Part shown: piece by piece, positions 7,653-14,820 of the stretch
Position numbering within the stretch: position 1 is the first letter of the stretch
Layout: every line of letters starts with the position of its first letter
Position numbers and translations under genes: made by a program
DNA from: Opitutales bacterium
GTDB lineage: Bacteria > Verrucomicrobiota > Verrucomicrobiae > Opitutales > CAG-312
NCBI GenBank assembly: GCA_017623955.1
Contig: JAGAOA010000122.1
Coordinates: forward strand, 1-15,098
Length of the DNA stretch: 15,098 nucleotides
Direction: 5' to 3'
The notes under the pieces: generated by a model
Told to the model about the DNA's origin: nothing
The model's input: only the letters and a program-made list of their open reading frames with translations
The model's database searches: none

Positions 7653-10079
7653 ATGAAAAAATTATTAACAACCATTTGTTTAATATCAGCACTCTCATCT
7701 TTTGCAGAAACTCAAATTCAAAATTTGCGAGATTGGAAATTCATATTTGCAAATCCAAGTGGAGCGGAAAAAACAGACTTCAACGATTCCTCGTGGCAAG
7801 ACGTTAGAGTTCCTCATGACTGGGCTATCGACAAACCATTCGATATGAATATCGACTTACAATACGTAAAAGTTGAAGCAGATGGAGAAACAACAGCAAA
7901 GCTACGCACAGGTAGAACAGGAGCATTGCCATGTTTCGGGAAAGCTTGGTATAGAACTCATGTGAAAATTCCAAATGATACATCAAAAAGAATCTTCGTT
8001 GAATTTGATGGCGCCATGAGCCAAGCAAAAGTATATGTAAATGGTAAATATGTTGGTGAACGCCCGTATGGGTATTCATCGTTTTGTTTTGAAATTACAA
8101 AATTTGTAAAATTTAATTCAAACAACACAATCGCGGTATCGCTCAATAATGAAGACTTATCATCGCGTTGGTACCCAGGAGCTGGACTTTATAGAAATGT
8201 TCGCCTTGTGATAAAAGAAGCTCAACATATAACTTATAACGGAATTTACATAACAACTCCAAATATATCAAAAGACTCGGCAACTGTTGAAGTAAAAACT
8301 GAAATAGATGCAACGCAACCACTGAATATAAAGTATGAAATTCTAAAACAAAATAAAGTTGTTGCCAAAAAAATAATAAATTCAGATAGAACATCGACAA
8401 AGTTAGATGTAAAAAATCCTGAATTGTGGGATATAGAAAATCCTAATCTATACACACTGCGTACATCTCTGCTAGACAAAAACGAAAAACTCTTAGATAA
8501 AGTTGAAACAAACTTTGGTATTCGCTCTATTGAGTTCTCGGTGAAGGATGGATTCAAATTAAATGGAAAACGTAGAGAAATTCAAGGCGTATGCATGCAC
8601 CACGACTTAGGTCCAATAGGTGCAGCTGTAAATGTTTCGGCATTAACTCGTCAACTTCGCATATTGAAAGAAATGGGTTGTAATGCCATAAGAACATCGC
8701 ATAATCCTCCAGCTCCTGAGTTATTAGACTTGTGCGACAAAATGGGATTCCTAGTTCAAGCAGAAGCTTTTGATGAATGGCGTATGGGAAAAAATCGTAA
8801 CGGATACGCTCGCTTCTTTGATAAATGGGCAGAAATAGATTTACGCGACTTTAAAAAAAGAGATAGAAATCATCCATGTATTTTTATGTGGAGTATCGGC
8901 AACGAAGTAAGAGAACAACAAGCCCCTGACGGAGCAAAAGTTGCTCGAATGCTCAATAACGTTGTAAAGCAATACGATACAACACGCCCAACCACCACGG
9001 GAATGAACAACGCAACAACCGTCTTCTTAAAAAACAAAGGCGAGTTTGCTAAAGAAGTTGATATAGCTGGAATAAATTACAATGTACGCAACTACGATAA
9101 AATTTCACAAATGTATCCAAATATACTCATACACGGAGGTGAAACAGCATCTACTGTGAGTTCGCGTGGAGTGTATCACTTCCCTGTAATTATAACAAAG
9201 AAACCATTCCACGAAGATTATCAAACATCGAGTTACGATACAGAAGCACCATCTTGGGCTCAAATTCCTGATGAAGAATTTGAAGTACTAGATAGAAATC
9301 GCAACTACTTTGGAGAGTTTGTATGGACTGGTTTTGATTATCTCGGTGAACCAACTCCGTATAACCCCGGAACCCCTGCAAGGAGCTCGTACTTTGGAAT
9401 TATAGATCTAGCTGGACTCAAAAAAGACAGATTTTATCAATATCAAGCACGATGGAATAAAGCAGTAAAAGTATTACATTTATTCCCTCACTGGAATTGG
9501 CAAGAATCTCACACTGGAAAAACTCTTCCTGTGATGTGCTACACGAACTATCCCGAAGCAGAACTATTTGTAAATGGCAAAAGCATGGGTAAACGAAAAT
9601 TCGATAAAACATCTAAGAACGTAATGAAACGTTATCGACTTGTTTGGGACAACGTTCCTTATCAAGCTGGCGAACTAAAGATTGTAGCCTTCGATAAAAA
9701 TGGCAATGTTGCTGAAGAAAAAATTACAAAAACTTCAGACAAACCTGCAAAAATAAAATTACAATTAGAAGATGGACAATCAAATAGTGCTAATAAAGAT
9801 AATCTCATTTTTGTTGAATTATCTATTACGGATAAGAATGATGTATTCTGCCCTACTGCAAACCAATTTGTAATGTTTAAAGTTGAAGGCGAAGGAAAAC
9901 TAAAAGCTCTTTGTAATGGTGATCCAACAGATCAAACTTCATTTGCTTCATCATATATGAAAACATTTAGTGGAAAACTTGTTGCTGTTATAGAACCATC
10001 GGGAAAAGCTGGTAATATTACGGTACTTGCAAGTGGAATGAATCTTAAACCTAATGTCTTAAAAATTAAAACAGAATAA
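7653..10079 (+). CDS. Secreted glycoside hydrolase family 2 beta-galactosidase-like enzyme
   Basis: The 808-residue retaining glycosidase has a Sec signal peptide (residues 1-18, SALSSFA). The GH2 sugar-binding jelly-roll follows (about 22-188, including VPHDWA and RWYPGAGLYRNV). An Ig-like GH2 domain (about 190-293) leads into a TIM barrel (about 294-610) with GVCMHHDLG, IRTSHNPP and FMWSIGNE. Glu418 in SIGNE is the expected acid/base. Glu497 in HGGETASTVSSRG is the expected nucleophile, and FVWTGFDYLGEPTPY is another GH2 hallmark. A DUF4982-type domain (about 630-715) and a further Ig-like C-terminal domain (about 720-805) complete it. This is the modular form seen in polysaccharide-degrading gut bacteria and not the 1,000-residue LacZ form. 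Beta-galactosidase is the best guess; beta-glucuronidase or another GH2 specificity is not excluded. It starts 12 nt after the TPR gene and is last in the secretion operon, making it a candidate T2SS cargo. Confidence 0.9.
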   Translation: MKKLLTTICLISALSSFAETQIQNLRDWKFIFANPSGAEKTDFNDSSWQDVRVPHDWAIDKPFDMNIDLQYVKVEADGETTAKLRTGRTGALPCFGKAWYRTHVKIPNDTSKRIFVEFDGAMSQAKVYVNGKYVGERPYGYSSFCFEITKFVKFNSNNTIAVSLNNEDLSSRWYPGAGLYRNVRLVIKEAQHITYNGIYITTPNISKDSATVEVKTEIDATQPLNIKYEILKQNKVVAKKIINSDRTSTKLDVKNPELWDIENPNLYTLRTSLLDKNEKLLDKVETNFGIRSIEFSVKDGFKLNGKRREIQGVCMHHDLGPIGAAVNVSALTRQLRILKEMGCNAIRTSHNPPAPELLDLCDKMGFLVQAEAFDEWRMGKNRNGYARFFDKWAEIDLRDFKKRDRNHPCIFMWSIGNEVREQQAPDGAKVARMLNNVVKQYDTTRPTTTGMNNATTVFLKNKGEFAKEVDIAGINYNVRNYDKISQMYPNILIHGGETASTVSSRGVYHFPVIITKKPFHEDYQTSSYDTEAPSWAQIPDEEFEVLDRNRNYFGEFVWTGFDYLGEPTPYNPGTPARSSYFGIIDLAGLKKDRFYQYQARWNKAVKVLHLFPHWNWQESHTGKTLPVMCYTNYPEAELFVNGKSMGKRKFDKTSKNVMKRYRLVWDNVPYQAGELKIVAFDKNGNVAEEKITKTSDKPAKIKLQLEDGQSNSANKDNLIFVELSITDKNDVFCPTANQFVMFKVEGEGKLKALCNGDPTDQTSFASSYMKTFSGKLVAVIEPSGKAGNITVLASGMNLKPNVLKIKTE

Positions 10080-10098
10080 TCTATTTATAATTTTACCA

Positions 10099-10136
10099 TA
10101 AGAGCTTTTCTTTTGAAAAGCTCTTACTGGTTTTTT
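10099..10136 (+). terminator. Rho-independent terminator after the GH2 gene
   Basis: A perfect 12-bp stem (10099-10110 paired with 10115-10126) closes a TTTT loop and is followed after 4 nt by six Ts (10131-10136). A third copy of the stem end, TAAGAG at 10136-10141, could form an alternative hairpin with 10121-10126. The T-run is only on the plus strand, so it serves the secretion/GH2 operon and not cysE. Confidence 0.85.
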
Positions 10137-10140
10137 AAGA

Positions 10141-10161
10141 GAGTATTGCATTAGCAATCTC
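10141..10161 (-). terminator. Weak hairpin downstream of cysE
   Basis: GAG-t-ATTGC (10141-10149) pairs with GCAAT-CTC (10154-10161) around an ATTA loop with one bulged T. No T-run follows on the minus strand, so if it ends cysE transcription it is an untypical terminator. Confidence 0.25.
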
Positions 10162-10193
10162 CACCACTACCAGAAAAAGCCCTCGCCCACTTC

Positions 10194-10979
10194 CTAAAAG
10201 TTTTGGTCCATACATGTAGCAGGATCCTCTTGATACGCAGATGCAATAGGCTTTGCCGGCACTCCAGCAACGGTAGTATGTGCTGGAACGTCATTTAAAA
10301 CAACACTGCCTGCACCAATCTTTGCACAATTACCAATGGTGATATTTCCAATGAGTTTTGCACCTGCACCAATAAGAACTCCTGATTTTACTTTAGGATG
10401 TCTGTCACCAATTTCATTGCCTGTGCCACCAAGAGTAACTTCGTGAAGAATAGATACATTGTCTTCAACTACACTAGTTTCGCCAGCAACAAAAGACGTT
10501 GCATGATCAAGTAAAATTCCGCCACCAAATTTCGCAGCAGGATGAATGTCAACCGCAAAAACCTCACTCATTAAACTCTGTAAATAGTAAGCGGTGTGAA
10601 TATTTCCATTATTCCATAGCCAATGCGCTACTCTATGAGTTGTTATAGCATGAAAGCCCTTAAAATATAAGACCGGAGCCATATAAGACTGACAAGCTGG
10701 ATCTCGTTCACGAATTGCAACAATGTCTTTCAATACCTTTTCTCGAATTGAAGAATCAAGAGAAAAGGCTTCTGAAAAAGTATTGATAATCCCCATATCT
10801 CGACGTGTGCGAGCTTCAAGTTTTGCAGAAATTCTGTAACATACAGAATCGAACAAATTTTCTCTCGATAAAAATATTTCGTTGAGAAGTTCTGCCATAA
10901 CTGGCTCTTTTGCCGATACATCAATAGCCTCAGCTTTAATAGAGTTCCATACATAATCTGAATTGGGAATTTTTAACAT
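10194..10979 (-). CDS. cysE: Serine O-acetyltransferase CysE
   Basis: The 261-residue enzyme transfers acetyl from acetyl-CoA to L-serine, the first step of cysteine synthesis, in the cytoplasm. The N-terminal helical SATase_N domain (about 5-105) ends in RDPA. The left-handed parallel beta-helix of hexapeptide repeats (about 140-245) follows. Residues matching the known E. coli catalytic and serine-binding set appear shifted by one: Asp93, Asp144 (VDIHPAA), Asp158 and His159 (LDHA), and His194 (GDRHPK). PAKPI closes the beta-helix. The protein stops at ATCMDQNF. The E. coli enzyme (273 residues) continues beyond its MDQ-F element by a tail ending in Ile that inserts into cysteine synthase CysK. 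That tail is missing here, so complex formation by the usual route is not expected. It is convergent to the GH2 gene and divergent from the DUF4136-like gene. No cysK is nearby. Confidence 0.95.
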   Translation of the reverse strand: MLKIPNSDYVWNSIKAEAIDVSAKEPVMAELLNEIFLSRENLFDSVCYRISAKLEARTRRDMGIINTFSEAFSLDSSIREKVLKDIVAIRERDPACQSYMAPVLYFKGFHAITTHRVAHWLWNNGNIHTAYYLQSLMSEVFAVDIHPAAKFGGGILLDHATSFVAGETSVVEDNVSILHEVTLGGTGNEIGDRHPKVKSGVLIGAGAKLIGNITIGNCAKIGAGSVVLNDVPAHTTVAGVPAKPIASAYQEDPATCMDQNF

Positions 10980-10986
10980 AACTAAT

Positions 10987-11016
10987 AATATAATTTATAA
11001 TGATACGTTTTTTCAA
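10987..11016 (-). promoter_or_regulatory. Promoter of cysE
   Basis: On the minus strand TTGAAA (complement of 11011-11016), an 18-bp spacer and TATATT (complement of 10987-10992) stand directly before the gene. The ATG is 7 nt after the -10 box, which places the expected transcription start at or next to the start codon. No Shine-Dalgarno sequence exists. Confidence 0.5.
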
Positions 11017-11026
11017 TATTAAAGTG

Positions 11027-11055
11027 TTGAAAACAAAAAGCCGTTAATATATGCA
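11027..11055 (+). promoter_or_regulatory. Promoter of the lipoprotein-enoyl reductase-queF operon
   Basis: TTGAAA (11027-11032), a 17-bp spacer and TATGCA (11050-11055) precede the ATG at 11065 by 9 nt. The -35 box lies 10 bp from the divergent cysE -35 box, so a single regulator or polymerase could affect both. No Shine-Dalgarno sequence is seen. Confidence 0.45.
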
Positions 11056-11064
11056 TTTACTATT

Positions 11065-11868
11065 ATGAAAAAAATTATTCTTATATTTATAACGTTATCG
11101 ATAATAACATTAACAGGATGTCATACTCCTCAAATTGTACGTGAAGATGTCAGTTTCGCAGGACTGAAAACCTTCTATGTTGAAAAATCGCAAAATGGTG
11201 AACAAATCTTCGAAAAATTTAATAACGAAGATAGAGTCAATAACGTAATAATATCAGAAATTATAAGCAACCTTACAAAAAAAGGATTCATAAACGTAGC
11301 TAAAAAAGAAAATGCACAAATTGTGTTTGTTCCGGTATGGAGTGTATCGGTAAAAGATAGTGCGGGATTCACTGATGCGCCAGTTCCAGTTCCTATGCAA
11401 CAACACCTTCATAATGATACAATCAAAACAAAATTCTATGCAACGCTTGAAATACAAGCTTTCCTGAAAAACGATTCTCATTTGGGATGGAGAGGATTTT
11501 CTCCAATAGAAACATCTGATAACAACATAACAACAGCAATGTTGAAAAACCAAATAACTTGGGCTTTAGAATTTTTCCCACCAGAAAAGCATCCTAATCC
11601 AGAAACTCCAATTCTGAAAATCTTTAATAGTGCAAAAGTAACAGAAGCAGAACAAGAGCAAGAACTATTAGAACAGCAAAAGAAAAACGAAGAACGTCGA
11701 CAAGAAATAGAAAAAGCAAAAGCTCAAGCAATAGAACAAGCTAAAAAAGAAGGCAAAAAGCTAGATGAAAAATCGTTGAAAGAAATAGAACAACATCAGC
11801 CAGAAACTATTCAAAGCCTAGAAAAATCGTTTGAAAGAGCATTACAAAAACGCAGACAAAATAAATAA
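11065..11868 (+). CDS. DUF4136-like lipoprotein with C-terminal coiled coil
   Basis: The 267-residue protein starts with a typical lipoprotein signal: basic MKK, a hydrophobic core and the lipobox LTGC with Cys19 lipidated. The next part (about 25-175) follows the DUF4136 pattern. FAGLKTFYVEK opens it, then a helix with VIISEIISNLTKKGFINVAKKENAQIVFVPVW, the common 'make the helix, then A-D-V-V-V beta strand' order. A Pro-rich stretch (APVPVPMQQ) and WRGFSPIE follow. Residues about 187-265 are a highly charged Glu/Gln/Lys helix, probably a coiled coil, which is an extension beyond the domain. It is expected in the periplasm on a membrane anchor. Its function is unknown. The next gene starts 3 nt after the stop. 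The DUF4136 assignment is by pattern only. Confidence 0.8.
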   Translation: MKKIILIFITLSIITLTGCHTPQIVREDVSFAGLKTFYVEKSQNGEQIFEKFNNEDRVNNVIISEIISNLTKKGFINVAKKENAQIVFVPVWSVSVKDSAGFTDAPVPVPMQQHLHNDTIKTKFYATLEIQAFLKNDSHLGWRGFSPIETSDNNITTAMLKNQITWALEFFPPEKHPNPETPILKIFNSAKVTEAEQEQELLEQQKKNEERRQEIEKAKAQAIEQAKKEGKKLDEKSLKEIEQHQPETIQSLEKSFERALQKRRQNK

Positions 11869-11871
11869 GAT

Positions 11872-12852
11872 ATGAAAAGTATAGCCGCCGTTTATAGAAA
11901 TTATGGAAAACCTACTGAGGTAGTTCAAGCAGAAGAGATAGAAATTCCAGTTCTCAAAGAAGGACAAATTTTAGTCAAGTTTTTGCGAGCAGCAATAAAT
12001 CCATCAGATTTGGGGATGATTGGTGGTTCGTATGGAACACTTAAAGAATTGCCCGCACTAGCAGGTCGCGAAGGCGTTGGAGAAGTTGTTGAAGTTACCT
12101 CTGGTTCGAATGTTAAAGTAGGTGAACGCGTACGTCTTTCGGCTGAACTGGGTACTTGGCAACAATACCAAGTATTGAATTCGACAGATGTTATGATTGT
12201 ACCTTCTGATATTGACATAAATACAGAATCTATGGCTTTCATAAATCCACCAACTGCATTGTGTGTTTTAGAAGAATTTGAAAAACTTAATGCGGGCGAT
12301 TGGATTATTCAAAATGGTGCAGGAAGTGCTTTGGGATATTTTATGATTCAAATTTGTGCTTCACGCGGAATAAAGACTGTAAATATGCTACGCAATGCCG
12401 ATGCAAAAAAAACAGAACTAGAAAAAATCGGAGCAAACATAGTTGTTGATGAAAAAGATTTTGATGCAAAAAAAATAAAGGAACTAACTGGCGGAAAGTT
12501 ACTATTGGGATTAAATCAGATTGGAGGCGAAAGCGTATCAAATATGATAAAAGCTATGGGAAACTCAGCAACTATTGCAACAATAGGAGCAATGGTTTCT
12601 GATGCCGTACGTTTTCCTACACGATTCTTAATTTTTAACGATTTACGCTTGCGGGGCTTCTGGTGGGACAAATATCAGCGTACTCATTCAAAACAAGAAA
12701 TTAATGCAATCTTTGATAAAATCTTTGCAATGATAAAAAATGGAACATTGCAAGCTCCAGTAGATTCTACATTCAAACTAGAAAATGTAAATGATGCCTT
12801 AAAGAGAGCTTCAGAAAATTCTCGTATGGGCAAAGTAATGTTAGATTTTTAA
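11872..12852 (+). CDS. MECR/ETR1-type trans-2-enoyl thioester reductase (MDR family)
   Basis: The 326-residue medium-chain dehydrogenase/reductase has no zinc-ligand pattern. It follows the mitochondrial 2-enoyl-thioester reductase family closely. INPSDLGMIGGSYG carries the expected catalytic Tyr54. LPALAGREGVGEVVEV and ELGTWQQY come next. The nucleotide-binding motif NGAGSALG (148-155) lies at the start of the Rossmann fold. GLNQIGGESVSNMIKAMG, GAMV and FNDLRLRGFWWDKY follow late in the protein. Members reduce the trans-2 double bond of enoyl-ACP or enoyl-CoA with NADPH, the last step of a fatty-acid elongation round. A generic quinone oxidoreductase is the alternative, but the FIFKDL-LRGFW-like and NPSD motifs favour an enoyl reductase. 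The gene sits 3 nt after the lipoprotein gene and 2 nt before queF; no Shine-Dalgarno sequence is seen. Confidence 0.88.
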   Translation: MKSIAAVYRNYGKPTEVVQAEEIEIPVLKEGQILVKFLRAAINPSDLGMIGGSYGTLKELPALAGREGVGEVVEVTSGSNVKVGERVRLSAELGTWQQYQVLNSTDVMIVPSDIDINTESMAFINPPTALCVLEEFEKLNAGDWIIQNGAGSALGYFMIQICASRGIKTVNMLRNADAKKTELEKIGANIVVDEKDFDAKKIKELTGGKLLLGLNQIGGESVSNMIKAMGNSATIATIGAMVSDAVRFPTRFLIFNDLRLRGFWWDKYQRTHSKQEINAIFDKIFAMIKNGTLQAPVDSTFKLENVNDALKRASENSRMGKVMLDF

Positions 12853-12854
12853 TT

Positions 12855-13274
12855 ATGAAAAAGACTGAAAAAAAAGATTTAAAAAAACTCACAATGCTCG
12901 GCGCTGGCAAAAAAAACAAGCCGTCAAAAAAGCTCGAAGTATTCCCAAGTAAAACAAAAAATCCATATTTAGTAGAGTTGTTTACAGATGAGTTTACTTG
13001 CCTTTGTCCAATGACTGGACAACCAGATTTCGCAACGATAAAAATATCGTACGTACCTCGCGAAAAAATAGTAGAAAGTAAATCGTTGAAGTTATATTTG
13101 TGGTCGTTTAGAAACGAAGGTTGTTTCCACGAACATCTAACAAATGTAATTTTGCAAGACCTAACAAATGCACTTGATCCAATTTGGTGTCAAGTAGAAG
13201 GTAACTTTAATGTCCGCGGTGGAATTGGTATAAAAGTTACTGCGCAAAGCGGAGAAAGACCAAACAATATTTAA
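12855..13274 (+). CDS. queF: NADPH-dependent 7-cyano-7-deazaguanine reductase QueF (type I)
   Basis: The 139-residue enzyme reduces the nitrile preQ0 to the amine preQ1, the base inserted into tRNA in queuosine synthesis. The catalytic pair is visible in CLCPMTGQPDFA as Cys51 (forms the thioimide) and Asp58. The QueF family motif ESKSLKLYLWSFRNEG spans residues 74-89, followed by CFHEH with the substrate-binding Glu93. NFNVRGGIGI forms the late strand. The length is normal for the short, unimodular type I enzyme; the first 25 residues are Lys-rich and probably disordered. It is the last gene of the 11065-13274 operon and is followed by a strong terminator. No other queuosine gene (queC, queD, queE, tgt) is present, and I see no preQ1 riboswitch before the operon. 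Confidence 0.95.
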   Translation: MKKTEKKDLKKLTMLGAGKKNKPSKKLEVFPSKTKNPYLVELFTDEFTCLCPMTGQPDFATIKISYVPREKIVESKSLKLYLWSFRNEGCFHEHLTNVILQDLTNALDPIWCQVEGNFNVRGGIGIKVTAQSGERPNNI

Positions 13275-13297
13275 ATATAAATCAAAAAAAAAATCTT

Positions 13298-13327
13298 ACG
13301 GAACATACTTAAGTATGTTCCGTTTTT
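13298..13327 (+). terminator. Strong Rho-independent terminator after queF
   Basis: Bases 13298-13323 are a 26-bp perfect palindrome (arms 13298-13310 and 13311-13323, centre CTTAAG), followed by a T-run (13323-13327). A run of As stands before it (13284-13293), and the pairing could extend weakly into the A and T runs. It could act in both directions, although there is no minus-strand gene nearby. Confidence 0.88.
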
Positions 13328-13339
13328 GTTAAAAATATA

Positions 13340-13368
13340 TTGCAATTAAATATCATAACATTTACCAT
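13340..13368 (+). promoter_or_regulatory. Probable promoter of the PHP gene
   Basis: TTGCAA (13340-13345), a 17-bp spacer and TACCAT (13363-13368) lie between the upstream terminator and the ATG at 13378, 9 nt after the -10 box. TATCAT at 13351-13356 is an alternative -10 box. Either choice gives a leader under about 20 nt. Confidence 0.4.
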
Positions 13369-13377
13369 TTTGATATT

Positions 13378-14775
13378 ATGAAAAGAAGAAATTTTATACA
13401 TTCATTAGGGTTGGGATCGCTGTTTGCTAGTCTTTCAGCCATTTCTACTCAGGCTGCTAAGTTGAGACGCATAAGTCCAGCAAATCCAGAATCAAAGCAA
13501 CAGCTTTGCTCAATGGCTCGTCGTATTTATAAGGTTGGCGATGAAGTCAAACTTGAAATAAATGCAACCCCTGAATTTATAAAAAAATTATTTCAAATTG
13601 ATATAAAAGAGGACGATGGCGAATACAAATTCTCGCCTTCAAAACGAGCAAAATACACCATAGCAGATAACAAAATTACTTTCAGATGGAAATTTCAACG
13701 AGAAGGTATGTATGTTGTAATGCTCTTCTATAAAGATGGTAAAAAAGTACAAGCTAAACAAAAGAAGAAAAAAACTCCAGCAGAATACTTCCCTGTATAT
13801 GCTCTCGATGAAGACCTCTACAATTTGCGAGCATATAAGGGTGACTTCCACATGCACTCTCGCTTCTCAGACGGCAGACACGCTGCAGATACTATGGGAG
13901 TAAAATGTTTGGAATTGGGTTTTGATTTTCAGGCATTATCTGACCATAGAACAACTAAGGGTTCGGAAATTCTTATCGATAAATTCAATCCATTGCCAAT
14001 ATCTATGCGTTGCTTCAAAGGTGAAGAATGCCATAAGGCAATTCCTCATGTTCATAGCATAGGTGCAAGCCAGTGCATTACAGAGTACATCGACAACAAC
14101 AAAGAAGAGTTTGAAAAACGCATCGAGGAAATATTACCAACACTTCCAAAAGATTTAACGCCTTTAGAAGCTCGTTCGATTGCTGGCTCGGAAGTAGAAT
14201 TTGAAATTATCAATAAATTTGGTGGATTGTCTGCGTTAAATCATCCATTTTGGAGAATGGGAGAAAGAAACATACATTTGACTAAACGAGTTATACAAGT
14301 TCTATGCGAACGTGCAAAATTCAACTATCTCGAAATAGTAAATTCGTCTTGCTCCGATGATTCAACTGACTTAGCAATCTGTGCTTTGTTTGAAGCCAAA
14401 GACAAGGGTAAAGACCTGAATGTTTTTGGTACAAGCGATGCCCATAGCAGAGATAGACTCGGCGAAGGCTATACAATAGTATTTGCAAAATCAAACGAAT
14501 GGAATGATGTAAAAAGTGCAATCTTAAATAAGAAGAATGTTGTTGTAGAATCGCACGATAAAAAATTGCCACGCCTATTTGGCAAAATGCGTTATATGCA
14601 ATTTGCGTATTTCTTATATCAATTCTTTTTTCCATTACACGATGCAATTTGCAAGGAACAATCAGCATTGTTGAGTAAATGTATAAAAGCTAAGTACTCA
14701 GAAGAATCAAAGCAAGACCTTGCTAGAAAATCAGACGAAGTAAAATCATTATACAAAACATTTTGGGGCGCTTAA
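13378..14775 (+). CDS. Tat-exported PHP-domain metal-dependent phosphoesterase
   Basis: The 465-residue protein starts MKRRNFIHSLGLGSLFASLS, a twin-arginine signal (RRNFI) with a short hydrophobic core and AISTQA cleavage region. It should be exported folded, probably with its metals bound. A beta-rich N-terminal domain (about 45-145) precedes the PHP domain (about 150-400). The metal ligands are all visible: His158, His160 and Asp165 in GDFHMHSRFSDG, His190 in SDH, Glu216 or Glu217 in KGEE, His224/His226, His289 in NHPF, and Asp354/His356 in GTSDAH. PHP enzymes hydrolyse phosphoester bonds with two or three metal ions; substrate cannot be read from sequence. The C-terminal helical part (about 385-465) is not a domain I recognise. 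It has its own promoter region after the queF terminator. Confidence 0.87.
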   Translation: MKRRNFIHSLGLGSLFASLSAISTQAAKLRRISPANPESKQQLCSMARRIYKVGDEVKLEINATPEFIKKLFQIDIKEDDGEYKFSPSKRAKYTIADNKITFRWKFQREGMYVVMLFYKDGKKVQAKQKKKKTPAEYFPVYALDEDLYNLRAYKGDFHMHSRFSDGRHAADTMGVKCLELGFDFQALSDHRTTKGSEILIDKFNPLPISMRCFKGEECHKAIPHVHSIGASQCITEYIDNNKEEFEKRIEEILPTLPKDLTPLEARSIAGSEVEFEIINKFGGLSALNHPFWRMGERNIHLTKRVIQVLCERAKFNYLEIVNSSCSDDSTDLAICALFEAKDKGKDLNVFGTSDAHSRDRLGEGYTIVFAKSNEWNDVKSAILNKKNVVVESHDKKLPRLFGKMRYMQFAYFLYQFFFPLHDAICKEQSALLSKCIKAKYSEESKQDLARKSDEVKSLYKTFWGA

Positions 14776-14820
14776 TTAAAAGCTTCACAATCATTTTAAA
14801 ATTTAAGATAAATAAAAACT

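Noticed and set aside
8143..8557. Overlapping minus-strand frames opposite the GH2 gene
   Set aside because: Low-complexity Leu/Phe/Ser-rich translations opposite a well-conserved domain; no start signals.
10141..10193. Small coding or RNA gene in the relatively GC-rich stretch between the terminator and cysE
   Set aside because: Frames here are under 20 codons without a start signal. The imperfect hairpin has no T-run. It is best seen as the 3' end region of cysE.
11040..11064. preQ1 riboswitch controlling the operon that ends in queF
   Set aside because: The expected leader is under 15 nt and shows no pseudoknot-forming C-rich and A-rich segments. queF is also the third gene.
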